Both the position numbers and the translations under genes were made by a program. A DNA stretch of 64,000 bases from Epiperipatus broadwayi. Taxonomy: Eukaryota; Onychophora; Udeonychophora; Euonychophora; Peripatidae. The notes beneath the pieces are model-generated. The model worked only from the letters and a program-made list of their open reading frames with translations. It was not told the origin of the DNA and ran no database searches. The stretch is taken from contig JAQFVV010012477.1 in assembly GCA_028023455.1 (NCBI GenBank), forward strand, positions 4,669,365 through 4,733,364. The letters are read 5' to 3'. Positions within the stretch are counted from its first letter, which is position 1, and every line of letters begins with the position of its first letter. Shown here piece by piece: positions 37,140 through 48,957 of this stretch.

Positions 37140-37405
37140 ACAATTTAGAATAGCTATAGCATGTTAGTTAGGAATCACAAGAGCTCTTGGGTTAATTTAG
37201 GGTTACCTCTGGAGAAGCATTTAGGTAGATTGATGGTCGGCAGGTTTTTATATAATTTAACAGCAAAATCTGGAAATGTTCATATTTTTGGCAGCAGCAG
37301 CAGTTCCGGGGTTCCCTATGTGATAGCTTCCGATGGTCTGGAGTAGCAGCTGACTATTCCGAGGAGACATAGCCATCTTAATGCCTCTACTCTGTCATGT
37401 CAAGG
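37140..37405. other. GC-richer island with overlapping open frames
   Basis: This is the most GC-balanced block of the region. On the plus strand, 37161-37346 is open and contains FGSSSSSGVPYVIASDG. On the minus strand, an ATG at about 37374 opens a 39-codon frame beginning MAMSPRNSQLLLQTIGSY and ending at a TAA near 37255. Both share the CAG/CTG run at 37293-37303. I cannot assign either. It could be a host exon or 5' UTR, or part of an LTR. Confidence 0.3.
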
Positions 37406-38104
37406 TTAGCAAATTATTAGAATAGAACTCAGAATGATTTCTCTTAGAAACATTAGAATACAAACTGGAGGACAAAAGAAAACCCTTCTTTTTATAGTAA
37501 ACTTTAACAATAGAACTGCCCTGGAGCATTACAAAAATATATCGGACTTATCAGCTGTAATCATCCGAATGTCTACAGGAATTCAACATTAATTAATTTC
37601 TTTTGTTACTTTCCCTGTCGACATTCGAATTACAAATTAGATTTAATTAAAAATTACTTTTATTAATTAAAGAAAACCTTAAGTGGACATCTACTGTTTT
37701 TAGATAAACTTATATAATATTAACTAATTAAACTATTGTCCCTGATTTATTTAAACAGAAATATTTGGAATAACTTTTATTAAATTAAAGAAAATGATTT
37801 TACTTTTTAAATTGCAATATTTGAATCTATTTACTAAACGAATATTTACTAAATGAGTTTTATTTTAAATCAAAATACATTACGACGGTAATATATTTGT
37901 AAATAGATTCAAACAAAATAACTTTAACAATTTATAATTTTGATATGTTTTAAAATGGATGTCATAGTGTGTGCGCAATTACGACTTATATAACTTACTT
38001 TTTAATAAATCAAAATTATGTGAACATATACATAATCTATAATCTTTTATTTATTTGGGAATGACTTATATATATAATATGAACATTGTACTTGTGGTTT
38101 AAAA

Positions 38105-38411
38105 TTAGGCGGGATTTTCGGTATATAAGCATATTGCAGACACACTATGATAGATTGGGGTTCAAACAAAGGTATGAGGGTAGGCAATAGGTGAGAAAAG
38201 GTGAAACGAAGATCTGCAAAGCAGACCTTACTGTTTCAATAGATTGAATGGTTTTATCAATATTATTATTATTATTATTATTATTATTTTGAGAGACAAT
38301 TTAATTACTTTCTCCAGTATCTTCTATAATCCTAAATTGACTAATGATGATGATCTCTGGTGGACATTACAATTTATAGCTGCAATTTGGAGCCCCCGGT
38401 ATATTTGATCC
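38105..38411 (+). other. Possible 5' LTR end with primer-binding-site-like motif
   Basis: A TATATAAG box lies at about 38121-38128. About 260 bp later TGGAGCCCCCGG (38388-38399) continues into TATATTTGATCC; its complement looks like a tRNA 3' end with T-arm and GGGCTCCA. TGG just after a CA (38383-38384) is the usual place of a primer binding site after a 5' LTR. Internal gag or pol text is absent; a TA tract at 38508 cuts the element off. It could instead be a minus-strand SINE B-box. Confidence 0.3.
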
Positions 38412-39051
38412 TAAAGTATAAAATTCAATGGACTAGCTACTTGAAATAAATGAGAGTTTACTGAGGTTGAATAAGTAAAAGAGTGCGCGGAGAAAGTTGA
38501 GGTGACTATATATATATATATATTCATTAATCATTTGATTTTTATAACTTAGTAAATTATTATAATATATGTTGAGTTAAATTAAAGGAATTTATATTCT
38601 GTGTTTATTTCTTATAAGCTTGTTGTTACATTTGAAACCTTGGCTCTTCTGAATTATGGTATTATATATATATATAAATGTCGTAAATGTTAATGTATAA
38701 AGGATTGTGTGTTGCTGTAGTCAGTTAAATTAGTTAGTGAAAGCTTGATACTGCAATTCTTTTTTAACTATTTATTTCCTCTCAAGATGAAAAGTGAAGT
38801 GCAAACATTTTTCTTCCACATCAGTTCAGGGTCATATTTTTATTATATAAAAATGTCAAAAACATACTTTATAAAAAAATATATCATCTCTTTATATATA
38901 TGAAATAAATAAATAAGTAAATAACAATCGATAAATTTAATTTAGTTTCCTCATGCAATTATCAATTAAAACACCTCCCTCATCTTAACATCAAATTCAC
39001 TTATGATGTCATCATCCAATAAATCACAATGGGTTGAATATATATATATCA
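38412..39051. other. AT-rich anonymous DNA
   Basis: TA tracts at 38508-38523, 38664-38677 and 39039-39048 only. No gene or repeat was seen. Confidence 0.5.
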
Positions 39052-39125
39052 TTAAAAACCAGCCAACACTTAGACAATCCCAATATCAATAATTTTAAAC
39101 GGTTGTCAAAGCAATCTCCTTTTAA
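39052..39125 (+). mobile_element. Family E short element, copy 2
   Basis: It begins at TTAA and ends TTTTAA, with CACTTAGACAATCCCAATAT and GTCAAAGCAATCTCCTTTTAA-type right end (positions 39105-39125). The body aligns with 56350-56438 and 39444-39524. Its left end has diverged from the GGAGGTTGCCTTGAC terminal repeat. Confidence 0.55.
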
Positions 39126-39155
39126 CAACAAAGGTAAAACCTCAACTTTTGTCAA

Positions 39156-39234
39156 GCATTGGTGGTCGAGAGGTCAGCGACAGCTGCTTTAAAAGCAGTT
39201 GTCCCGGGTTAGCGGGTTCGCCTCCCGGCTGTGC
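39156..39234 (+). mobile_element. tRNA-Leu-like unit, copy 1
   Basis: The 79-nt unit folds like a class II tRNA by eye. GCATTGG / GCTGTGC form an imperfect acceptor. GTCG-AGAGGTCAG-CGAC is a perfect D-arm. GCTGC-TTTAAAA-GCAGT is an anticodon arm with UAA at the anticodon position, which reads Leu. A long variable region follows, then a CGGG-TTCGCCT-CCCG T-arm. The A-box (TGGTCGAGAGG) and B-box (GGTTCGCCTCC) are readable. A related unit at 62324-62402 has lost the D-stem and changed the anticodon. Two related copies in repeats argue for a tRNA-derived SINE head, but a functional tRNA-like gene is not excluded for this copy. Confidence 0.55.
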
Positions 39235-39270
39235 ATTTTGACCACAGAGATTGAAATTATTGATATAAAA
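39235..39270 (+). repeat. Shared flank, copy 1
   Basis: TTTTGACCACAGAGATTGAA and ATTATTGATATA also occur at about 39593-39624 after the next family E copy. The 39052-39270 and 39444-39624 blocks therefore share both ends and differ in the middle: the tRNA-like unit is present only in the first. Confidence 0.7.
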
Positions 39271-39443
39271 AAGTTTAAATAAACCTCTTTCAACAGGTAA
39301 ATATAACTTACTCTGAATGAAGACTAATAAACAGTCAATTATAACATTAGAACATGCAATTATAAATTTAAAATTGCACCCAAAGTATTACTTAAATAAT
39401 AAGTGTAATAATGCTTAAGGCTAAATGGATTTATAAGTAATCA

Positions 39444-39524
39444 TTAAAAACCAATCAACACTTAGATAATACCAATATCAATAGCAATCAACAATTTCCA
39501 ACTTTTGTCAAGGCAATCTTTTTT
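39444..39524 (+). mobile_element. Family E short element, copy 3
   Basis: TTAAAAACCAATCAACACTT, then AATACCAATATCAATAGCAA and CAACAATTTCCAACTTTTGT, ending GTCAAGGCAATCTTTTTTAC. It aligns along its length with copy 2 and with 56350-56438. No ORF. Confidence 0.6.
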
Positions 39525-40222
39525 ACAATAAAGGTGAAATTTCACCTTTATTATTAATGGTCTAATATACTTATATAGACAATAAAAATTGCAATTTGAC
39601 CACAGAGATCGAAATTATTGATATACATATATATATAAAATTGAAATGAAAATTATTGTAAATTGCCGTGAACTCTATATGCAAAAATAATCACTCTTCA
39701 ATAAATGAAAAAAATAAAATACTATCATTTTTTTTCTTGTAATAGTAATTTTTCATTCGTTTATGAATATATTTTAAAATACAGCATGATATCTGTATGT
39801 TAGCCTGATTTAAGTACAACGCAAACCATTCCTGAATCACTATTACACATTTAGAGAATAAAGGCAATAGCTCATGTTTTAACAACCCAAGACATGAAGA
39901 AAAAATGTCTGTTTTAAAAAATGTGGTGATTATTATTTCATTCATACATATCTTCCAAAAGGTTTGCAGTGATTTAATTTCATATATATATATATGCCAT
40001 GACATAAGATAATTATTATTTTAATAAAAAAGTGACCTTTTATTGTACCTTATTATATATAAAGTAGTGTATCTGAAATACTTAAGCTAGAGATTATCTG
40101 AATTGTTTACAGTAACAACTGCAGTAAGAAATAAACAAATAGGTGATCATAGAAATATTAAGATATTTAATAAATAAATTTTACTGATATTTTTTTATTA
40201 TCTTGTAAAAAGAGAATCTTAC
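39525..40222. other. Shared flank copy 2, then DNA of unclear status
   Basis: The shared flank recurs at 39593-39624. A 104-codon minus-strand frame at 39691-40005 lies downstream of the candidate exon at 40223 in that exon's direction and has mixed composition (for example IQEWFALYLNQANIQISC). No clear splice acceptor or homology links it to that exon, so it is not called as a gene. Confidence 0.35.
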
Positions 40223-40341
40223 CAAATGGTGCATAGCGACATATCCAACCATGCCTTTCATGACAATCTATGATTTTCCAATCAAGAAAAAAGTTTGTTC
40301 TTGTAACTTTAAGACACCCTGAACTAGGAGGTAAATATGAC
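40223..40341 (-). CDS. Candidate internal exon, C-type-lectin-like
   Basis: On the minus strand a 119-bp segment is bounded by a pyrimidine-rich acceptor (TTTTTTTTGTTATAG) at its 5' side and a GGTAAGAT donor at its 3' side. One frame is fully open: 39 codons plus split codons at both ends (phases 2 and 1). The translation starts SYLPPSSGCLKVTRTNFF and continues LDWKIIDCHERHGWICRYAP. The C-x16-C-x7-C spacing with W before the second Cys and G-W-I-C-R at the end resembles the C-terminal end of C-type lectin domains (W-x-x-x-C...GYICK). Such domains bind glycans or proteins outside the cell. This is inference from a short motif. No neighbouring exon was identified, so the host gene would have large introns. 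The DNA is clearly less AT-rich than its flanks. Confidence 0.5.
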
Positions 40342-43300
40342 CTATAACAAAAAAAATATCTTTTACAAAGAAAAATAATATAATTTTCTTAAAGTTTAAG
40401 CAAACCTTTAAAGATTGACTATTTTATTAAAAATATTTATAATGCACAAATATTTTATTTAGGGTTAAGTATTTGCTTTTATTATTGTTGTTAATTTAAT
40501 TTTAATATTTTTTATTATTGTTGTTGTTATTAATTTAATAATTTTAGAACAATGTTGAATAAATAAATTTTAAAATTACAATGAATTTTAAAATTAGCAT
40601 TCTATATTAAAACCTCTTCATGCATTTATAGAAATAACATTTGTAATACTAGGTTAATAATTTGTATATTTATGGTATACAAGGATAATTTTGAACACTT
40701 ATGGTTCCTAAAAAAAACACAACAAATAACTTCTACTGGTCAAATGTCAAATTTCTCATTGACTAAACATTCAGTTATTATAATAAATTAACAATCATAA
40801 TGCCCAATATAAGTTTAAAGAAAAATTTAGCATAGCTAATAGAATGAATTACAAATGAGATTTTACTGAAATTGTATTTCATCTCTAAACAGATAATCAT
40901 AACTAATCACTGGATAAATGTTATTAATATATTATTTAAAAATATATAAGTTATACACAATTGCATTTTTTATAATTTTATCTGACATTACAACTATAGA
41001 TTTGTTATTAGTAAACATTGTAATAAACTTAAATAATTTTGAAGTCTTCTAAATGAAGAATTATGTTTGAGTAATGTTAATTGATTATTCTTCATTTAGA
41101 AGTAAAATATAGATTAACAAATATATTGTTCATATTTTTTTTAATAGCAATACCACACTTCATCTAATTACACTACTTCTTTAACATTAAAACCGTTAAT
41201 TTATCATAGCATTGATTATTAATTAATATTTGAAATAATAGTTTTCAATTGTTTATAATCCTTCATTAAATTAATTCATTGAAATATTCACAAGGCTTAA
41301 TATTTTTAAAAATGCATTATATTATACTTATTTAATACTGTAAAAGCTAATTGATATTAAATAAAGGGATTCATATATTGTATAGATATTTCCCAGAATA
41401 TGATATAGCCAGTTAAAAATGTTTTATATTATGATCCTCAAAAATAATTTGTTAATTATTTTAATGTGTATTATAGTTAGTAAGATCTTGGTTTATATAA
41501 ATTTATTGATTGATGTGATTTAAATATTGTGACCCTGTACTATTGCACAGGATACTATTCATATGTCCTACTAAATAATGTTCATGCTATTTTTAAAAAA
41601 AATAAGAGAAGAGAACATGACACAATTTTATTGTGACAATAATACATGTGATAATTATACTATCTAAGTTTTGTTTAGTTGATGTGATTAATTTATTCAA
41701 GTAACTATAAATACTTAATATAAAATTTAGTGATATAAAAGTTATTAGAATGTGTAGCCTTAATATTTGGCTAGTGACTATGCTTTTAAAATAAGAATTG
41801 GGTTTAGTTTATATTTAGTTTTATAAAAGTTAAAGCTAAATTAAGTTTAATATAATGGAAGTCTGTGTAAAGCTAATTTTATACTTAGAAAACTATAAAC
41901 TAGTTAGTGGATTTATTAATGATATAATTGGCATTGTTAAATTAATTATTAAAATAGATTAATAATTTGTTCAAGTTATTATATTATTAGAGTTCAAAAT
42001 ATTTAAATAAAGTTAGTTTATTTAAAATAAATATTAAAATTAGTTACAAATGCACAGGTTAATTATTAAACCAGATTAAATTTTTAAAGAATGTAAAGTA
42101 AGTTCCTGTGTGTGTATGATTGCATGCATGGTAGTTTATTAAATGCTATTTATTATAAGTGAAGTTAATTTCAGTTTACCAATTTATTTAAAAATAAATG
42201 ATTGACTAATTTAACATTAAAAGCGTTTAAAATAAATGAGTTTAAGAGCTTTTTATAAATTAAAAGTGATAATTTAAAAATAATAAATGTATTTATTTTA
42301 TTTTATTTTTATTATTAAATAATTTAAAAGTAAAGTTCAAGTAATGAAAAGTTTTAAATTATCATGTAATCATTAAAATAGATCAATATTATGTAATTTT
42401 TAATTTAGTTCCTTATCATAGTTTATATAATTTATGATAGAGATTAGATAAAAAAGGTCTGACTAATTAAAATACTCATCAAAATAAAAGGGTATAAATA
42501 AAAGAATTTTCAGTGTGTTTGCTTTTTCTCAACTGAATTCTTCTCTAATCCAAAGAAGACAGTAACATTTAATTTCAATTTTTTTATTCTAAATTTAAAA
42601 GTGATAATTTTTTAAAACTTTTATTATTTATTAAGTAATTATGCATTGCTAAAAACAAAAAGGTGTTAAGCTTTCTTATGCCTTAGTCTGATCTAGAAAC
42701 TTTCTAAGAACATTAGAAAAATGCCTAATAAAAGCTGGGATTGTTTATTAATTCATTTAAACCAACTGTCCATGAACCAAAACTTAAGGAAGGAAGAAGT
42801 AGTATAATTTTTTCATTATTTTTTTAAAACTATAATGATACTTATGCTGGATCATTGCTATTATGTATTCCATACCTGTAGTAAAATAATTCTAATTGCC
42901 ATTGATAGACTTTTGTGATTTAATTTACAAGTAAAGAAATAAGTGCTTCAGTGGAAATTGACATTATTTAATTTAGAAATGCTTAACACCTGACAGTTGG
43001 AGTAATAATGATTTCACTTGTTTACTGTTTTCTTAATAACTGTTTAAAAGTTGACTCATGTATTTGACAACATAAAATGAGCTTTATATTATTAATCTCT
43101 AAAAACATTTAATTATATCAATGTTATCCAAAAGAACATTTTGAAATGTGAAGTGAGTGGATGCATTAATATAAAGTTTAAGAATAAAATATTATTTTAA
43201 AATGAACAACAATACTATGGAAGGTGAAAAACTGTTTAAATGGCTCACTTTTAAAGAAATAGTAATTTATGAATTTTTAATCCTTCATTACCTTTGGAAG

Positions 43301-46300
43301 AATAGAATATTTTAAATAATATTATATAAAAGGTGCTCTTAAAATGAATGAACTGTTAATTTTCCCAAAATATAGCTGCAAATAAAGTTAAAGAAATATT
43401 TCTAATAATACATTTTCTACTGGAATTGTAAAATGGAAACAAGCTACAGTAATTCTCCTAAATAAACTTATAAATGAATGAAAAATAAATCCAAATCTAT
43501 TGCACTAATTGTTTTTGAGTATTGCTATTTTTGTATACTATTTGTCTCTGTAGGGGTTATAAATGCTTTTATTTTAAAAATGTAACAAGACTATGGTGTG
43601 TCACTCCTAAAAATAATTCACTAGCAAAAGGACATTGTTTTTCCATGTCAGGAAGCTAATTGTGGAGGAACTTGGATAAAAGAATTATGGGTGTTTTTAT
43701 TTTTTAAAATTCTTTTATTATTATCTTATATTATTTTAATATTATGCCAAAATGTTTTATTTAATTATATGATATAATTATGCATTTACTCTCATGATAG
43801 AGAAAGTTTTATATATATATATAATAGTTGACTTAAAGTAAATTATGATATATGTATCCAAGTAGAGATACATATCTTTACATTTATGAGTAACATTTAT
43901 TAATATTTTATTGATTTCTTTATGGATAAAGAGCCAATATTTGGTTTATCAGCTCATAAAAAATTTCAACTATTATAATATAATAATATTATTATGAAGT
44001 TATTAATGTAACAAGATATTTGTCTTTATTACATTTAGTAATATTTGCATTTGCTATTTATGTCCACTTTAGTTTTAATATTTTATGCTTATTTTATTGG
44101 ATATGTGTGTTTTTTATTATTTGCAAAATTGTGTGACTTAAAGTATTTTTATAGTCATTTGACTTGTATTCATTTGTTGGTTTCATGCATTATTAATGTA
44201 TTTCAGAGATTAAAAATTTATTTTAGCTTTTTAGTGATTTTTTTTTATCTTGCCATGGTTGTGCCTAGGATAGAAGCTAATCTCTTTTAAAATAATTGTG
44301 GAATGCACATGGTATTATGAATGTTGTGTATTACTTATATTGTATTTTGGAGGATTTGAGCATGATCTCCCCAGTATTTAGTGTTTATTTCTCATGAGAT
44401 TAGATTTCAATATTTCATGGTTGTTTTTTATGCTTAGCTAGTATAGCTTCATCACGAGAGAGGATTTTTCCAGTGATTTATATTCAATTTTTCTATGTGT
44501 TGAGACCTTGTCCACAAATATATTTACCTGAGAAAAGGGTATTGGAATATCCCATTGTTTCTTTCCAATTATGTAATTATTGCTCTGAGAAGCCTTTTTT
44601 ATATCTCCCTTATGAAGATATTTAGTTATATTCCATCATGTAAGGTGAGGTTAATAAATGTGTTAAAATTGTCATGGCAATTGATAAGGTAGAATTTTGA
44701 AGTGTACAGTCACTTCAGGGTCATGTTACTATTCATAGTCTTTAGTAAAGTGCAATAATATATGTATTGTACTGCCATGCTTTGCCAGCAACTTACAAGT
44801 AAACCAACAAACATTTTAGTAATTTAATGGTTATATGAGTGAATAACATAATAAGATATGCACACATGTAATATTATTATTATCAAGATCTAGAAGTAGC
44901 TAGTAATTTATTATGTGGACATAATAAATTATTATTGTGTGTGTGGCTTCTGAAACATTTTCTCATTTTTCCTTATTGTTAAGTTAATAAATGCCAGACA
45001 GTGGTTTTATTATTTATGTCTTCTATGATAATTATTATTGTCAGAACAAATTACTGAAAAAGATTAAGCCATCTATCAGTTAAGAATTTAGCTTTCTAAT
45101 TTTATTTTTTTTAATGTTACATAATGAAATATTATTATTAGTTAATATGCTATTTAATAATAGCAAACTGAATACAAAGGTATATCTGAAATATTGTTGC
45201 CAATTATAGTTTAAAAGCCTTTAGTAAGTGATTATTTTAGAAAAATTGTGTAACATAACAAATATCTTTAAAAATTAGTTAGCAAAATAGTAAAGTACTC
45301 TTGCTTTAAAATGAGCATATTGTAGAATAAAAATAGTGTTTAACTAAAAATTTAGCAAATCTGAGTTAACGAACACCCTTATGGTTGTATAAATAATTAG
45401 TGAGTTTGCAAATGTGTAGGCAATTACTTTATCTATGATTTTTGCATCTTGGATAATAAAACAATGTCTATGTTTTGCAGATGACCTTTCTTTAGCAAAA
45501 GTTATTATTAAATTTTCTATACTGTAAACTTGATATTAACTTTAAATAAATGTGTTTATTATTATCATCATAATTTTAGTCTTTGTTTCTATATACGATT
45601 TCTTGAGTCTTGAATTATTAAGTGTTTTACAGATATCTTGGTTTAAATCAGATAATCAATTCAAATAAGATACAGATTCAAACTTAAAAATGCAAAGTTG
45701 CATGAGAATTATAATTCTATAAGTTGGAGTTGCATTTGAAAGAATCAAATATTTATTTGATCTTATTTTCCAAATAATTCTTCGTTTAAGACTGCATATT
45801 ATTTAATTATATTATAAATAAAGATTACATTATTTTTGTAATTGATTTTTAATTATGTTGTTGATGAGTATTAAAATGATATAAAAGGTATCCTTTTTTT
45901 CTAGATACTTGAATGTCATCCTGAGTGAAAGACTTTGATTTTCCAAATTTATATATTTTTTTATGCAATTAGTAGTTAGATTAAACATTTCCTTAATTAA
46001 TTGTTATTATAGTATATTGGGATACATTAGATTATAAGAAAGTATATGTCTCCTTTAGTCTATTAGAATGTCATTCATTTATTCAACAACATAATATGAT
46101 AATTAATAATTAAAATTATTAAAAAAAGAACCCTGAGATCATTACTTATTATTTTATGATTATTAAATTAATTTTATTGTTTACAAAAATCAATATCATG
46201 GCATTAATAAACAATTATAATTTATTATACTATAAGAAAATTACATTAGCCTTTACTTTATAAGAGTATTTTAAATCAGATCATGGCAATAAGATGAATT

Positions 46301-47669
46301 GGTGATTAACATTGATTTTTCAAGATATTTTAAGAAAGTATAACAGAATAAATTCATTATAATATTTTATATGACATATAAACTACCTATGCTACTTGGG
46401 GGATGAATTTTAATATGGGAAGGTTGATTAACTTTAATAGTAGTGGATAAGAATGACTGAGGTTTCTCCTCTTCTTAATTTATTTGTTTATGTTATAATC
46501 ATATGCATTTGTCATTATTTTAATTCCCTTATATTTTAATGCATATCTCTGTAGTAAATCCTATTTTTTCAAATAACCACTGAACTTAGCCAAAGGACAT
46601 TATTGTCATCAGGAGATAGGATATCATATATTATGTATTTTGTAAAATTTGAGTAGAATATATATATATAATAAAAATAATAAAGTACATCTGGGTCCCA
46701 AGGTTCCACAAAAAACCTGCATTAAAAAAAATCGCACAAAAATAGACTTAATGTACCTTGGAAAATAGGGGATAGGTGCTATAATTTTCAGAATTTGCAT
46801 AAAAGCAAAGCAACAAGAAAAAATTACTTTAAAATTCACATTAAACAAATAAGCAAATAAAGTATGACTAATAAAAAATTTCATATATTTGAAAAAAATT
46901 AATACAAGACAAACGTTTTTTACTTTTTTATTACTACAGTATTTAATTTTATATTTTGCATACATATTTTAATCATTACCACTAGTGTTCATTTGTAAGC
47001 TGGTAAGAAATCAGATTCGATGTGATGTGATGTATTGTGGCTTCTCCTTAAATGAAGTCAAGAATCTCTCAGCAACTATGTCCTGAAAAACCTGTTAGCC
47101 ACTTTATTTTTATTCGTGAAGTGATGTACAACTAGCACCATTTTCAGTCTTGTGCTGTATTAATGGTTTTCTGTTTGTATATTAAAAAATGAGATGCAAT
47201 CAAAACAAAAAGATTATACATTATCATTAGAAAAATTATTTTCAGTTTATAAAATCTTCATTTTTATTTTAAAAACCTAAAAGATTATTTATTTTTGTTA
47301 TATATAAAAAATACATTTTAAAAGTTTACATTTTTTGAATATTTATTGTGATATTTTTATATGTAAGTATGAATCTATTATTATTATTACTCATTAGTAT
47401 AAAATAGGTTATTTACATAGAAGCTAAGTTCTAATACAGTTTCAGGCCATATTCGTGTTAGCTGCTAATATAACGTTATATTTTTGGAAAAAAAGTATTT
47501 CAAGTCAAAATAAGTTATTAATAATTTAAATTTCTTGACACCTAATAAAAATAGTCAAATATAAAAGATATTAAGAAGAAACATGAATCACATAACTTCA
47601 AAATAGCATTAAAATAATCCACATAAAATGAGACCCAGGTGTATAACAATGATAATGTATCGTATAAAT
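40342..47669. other. Long featureless AT-rich stretch
   Basis: Over 7 kb without a recognisable gene, element or coding remnant. It contains a small hairpin at 41046-41102, short palindromes such as 44904-44931, TA tracts at 43809 and 46661, and T-rich chance frames (44045-44290, 46624-46965) whose text is Phe/Leu/Ile/Tyr-rich and unsupported. A patch at 47020-47160 (ATGTGATGTGATG, then TCAAGAATCTCTCAGCAACT) is more complex but unidentified. It is plausibly intronic. Confidence 0.5.
41046..41102. repeat. Hairpin with 16-bp perfect arms
   Basis: CTTCTAAATGAAGAAT at 41046-41061 and its exact complement at 41087-41102, separated by a 25-nt loop. It could be a short palindrome or a tiny fold-back. 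Confidence 0.8.
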
Positions 47670-47717
47670 AACTGCAGAAGTACTTTCAGTATATTTCTAA
47701 ACCTTCTTCAACTGAAA
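47670..47717 (+). repeat. Family M2 arm fragment
   Basis: AACTGCAGAAGTACTTTCAG followed by a TTTCTAAACCTTCTTCAACTG-like stretch matches the inner arm of 8744-8957 and 4161-4504. Only one arm is present. It abuts the 3' end of PLE-B1. Confidence 0.6.
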
Positions 47718-48171
47718 CCATTTTAATTTAATAAAAATAAATGTTATTATGTTATATCTCAAGATTCATGATTTTTAATATTTTCACATTGTCTATTGAT
47801 TAAAGACATCCTATTTCTAATTATCAAAATTGTATTTTTAATTTTTCTTTTATTTTGATTTTTTTCTACATGAAAAAACTTAGTATTTTTCAAATCAAAT
47901 TTTAATGTGAACTTCCATGTTTTTTTAATCATAAAAAAACAGATACCATTATTAAATCATTAAGTCTCTTATTTTATGTATATATATAATATTTCATGCT
48001 CTTTTAAGCTTTTCTCAAGGCTACACTTTGATTCACCTATATATGAAATCTTGCACATATTTAAAATTTGATATATGATATTATATTTGTTTATTAGATA
48101 TACTATTATTTTAATTATTTACTAATTCTATTAATATTAGGTGGAACATAAAATGAAACATTATAAAATCT

Positions 48172-48172
48172 T

Positions 48173-48205
<33 letters not shown>
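48172..48205 (+). repeat. (TC)n(TA)n compound microsatellite
   Basis: About nine TC units followed by a TA run, next to the first fold-back inserted into PLE-B1. Confidence 0.95.
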
Positions 48206-48257
48206 GAAAAACAAAACAAGTTTTATATACGTAAAAACCTGCTATTGCTTGTATTAA

Positions 48258-48301
48258 TGATCAATAGATGGAGGTCTTGGTAAAGCTCCATCTATTGATC
48301 A
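48258..48301. repeat. Fold-back M5, 16-bp perfect arms
   Basis: TGATCAATAGATGGAG at 48258-48273 and its exact complement at 48286-48301, with a 12-nt loop (GTCTTGGTAAAG). A TA tract bounds the right side. It lies within PLE-B1. Confidence 0.85.
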
Positions 48302-48313
48302 TATATATATATA

Positions 48314-48472
48314 TACAAAACCATAAAACAATACAATACTAGATAAAAATCCAAACTTTACCAAAATCCTTACACGACCATTGGTTCATCTACTAGATGA
48401 AACCATGGTCATGTAAGAATTTTAGTAACATTTGGATTTTTATCTAGTATTGTATAGTTTTATGGTTTTGTA
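48314..48472. mobile_element. Fold-back M4, about 77-bp arms
   Basis: The left arm TACAAAACCATAAAACAATA... and right arm ...TATAGTTTTATGGTTTTGTA are complementary with few mismatches to a 5-nt centre (TACTA at 48391-48395). No coding capacity. It is bounded by TA on the left. With M5 it splits PLE-B1 between its RT and GIY-YIG parts, so it inserted after the PLE. Confidence 0.85.
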
Positions 48473-48957
48473 TTTTATTTATTACTAGTATAGTGGTAGG
48501 CAGTTTTGAATTATATATATAAATTAGTTTCTGCATTTGCAACATATGGAATCAATATCTACTTTTTATTATAAACTTTCTGCTCCTCTAAATTATTATA
48601 TATATTTTCTAAATTAATGTAAAGTATAAAAATGTATTTGTTATTATAACCAACTTCAATCAACTGTTTGTAAAAAATTATTGTTATGTAATATATCACT
48701 TTTATAATGATACAATTTTTTATTGTGAAATAAAAATGCAGTACTCATTCTTTTGATTTATAATACTTATAACCTTTCTTGCAAACAGTTTATCAGTTTA
48801 TAACTTAATAAACCATTATCACTTACAACATAGAAATCAAGATATTTAATTGCTTTATTATTTTATTTTCAATGGGACATTTCAAACTATTTAATTTGTT
48901 CAACTCATCTATAAGACAAAAATATTATCAACATATCTTTTGTAACACTTAATATAT

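Larger units (their letters stand above)
47718..48957 (-). mobile_element. Penelope-like element copy B1 (minus strand)
   Basis: On the minus strand from 48957: CYKRYVDNIFVL (RT catalytic C motif, YVDN at 48924-48935), then IKYLDFYVVSDNGLLSYKL (the FLD block) near 48810-48860. After an interruption by two fold-back elements comes a GIY-YIG remnant: CKISYIGESKCSLEKSLKEH at about 47995-48055. The C-terminal block NQNKRKIKNTILI follows at about 47825-47865. The DNA aligns through its length with copy B2 on the plus strand. The reading frame is broken many times. Protein text differs from PLE-A and PLE-C, so this is a third family. Confidence 0.8.

Noticed and set aside
39156-39234. A functional tRNA-Leu gene
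   Set aside because: The acceptor stem has mismatches, the T-stem lacks one pair, and a decayed relative lies in the window; a SINE head is more likely, though not excluded outright.
44045-44290. Hydrophobic plus-strand frame as a membrane protein
   Set aside because: Phe/Leu/Ile/Tyr-rich text is expected from T-rich DNA; there is no start context, splice site or homology.
46624-46965. 113-codon minus-strand frame
   Set aside because: Composition-driven text without motif; begins and ends in AT simple sequence.
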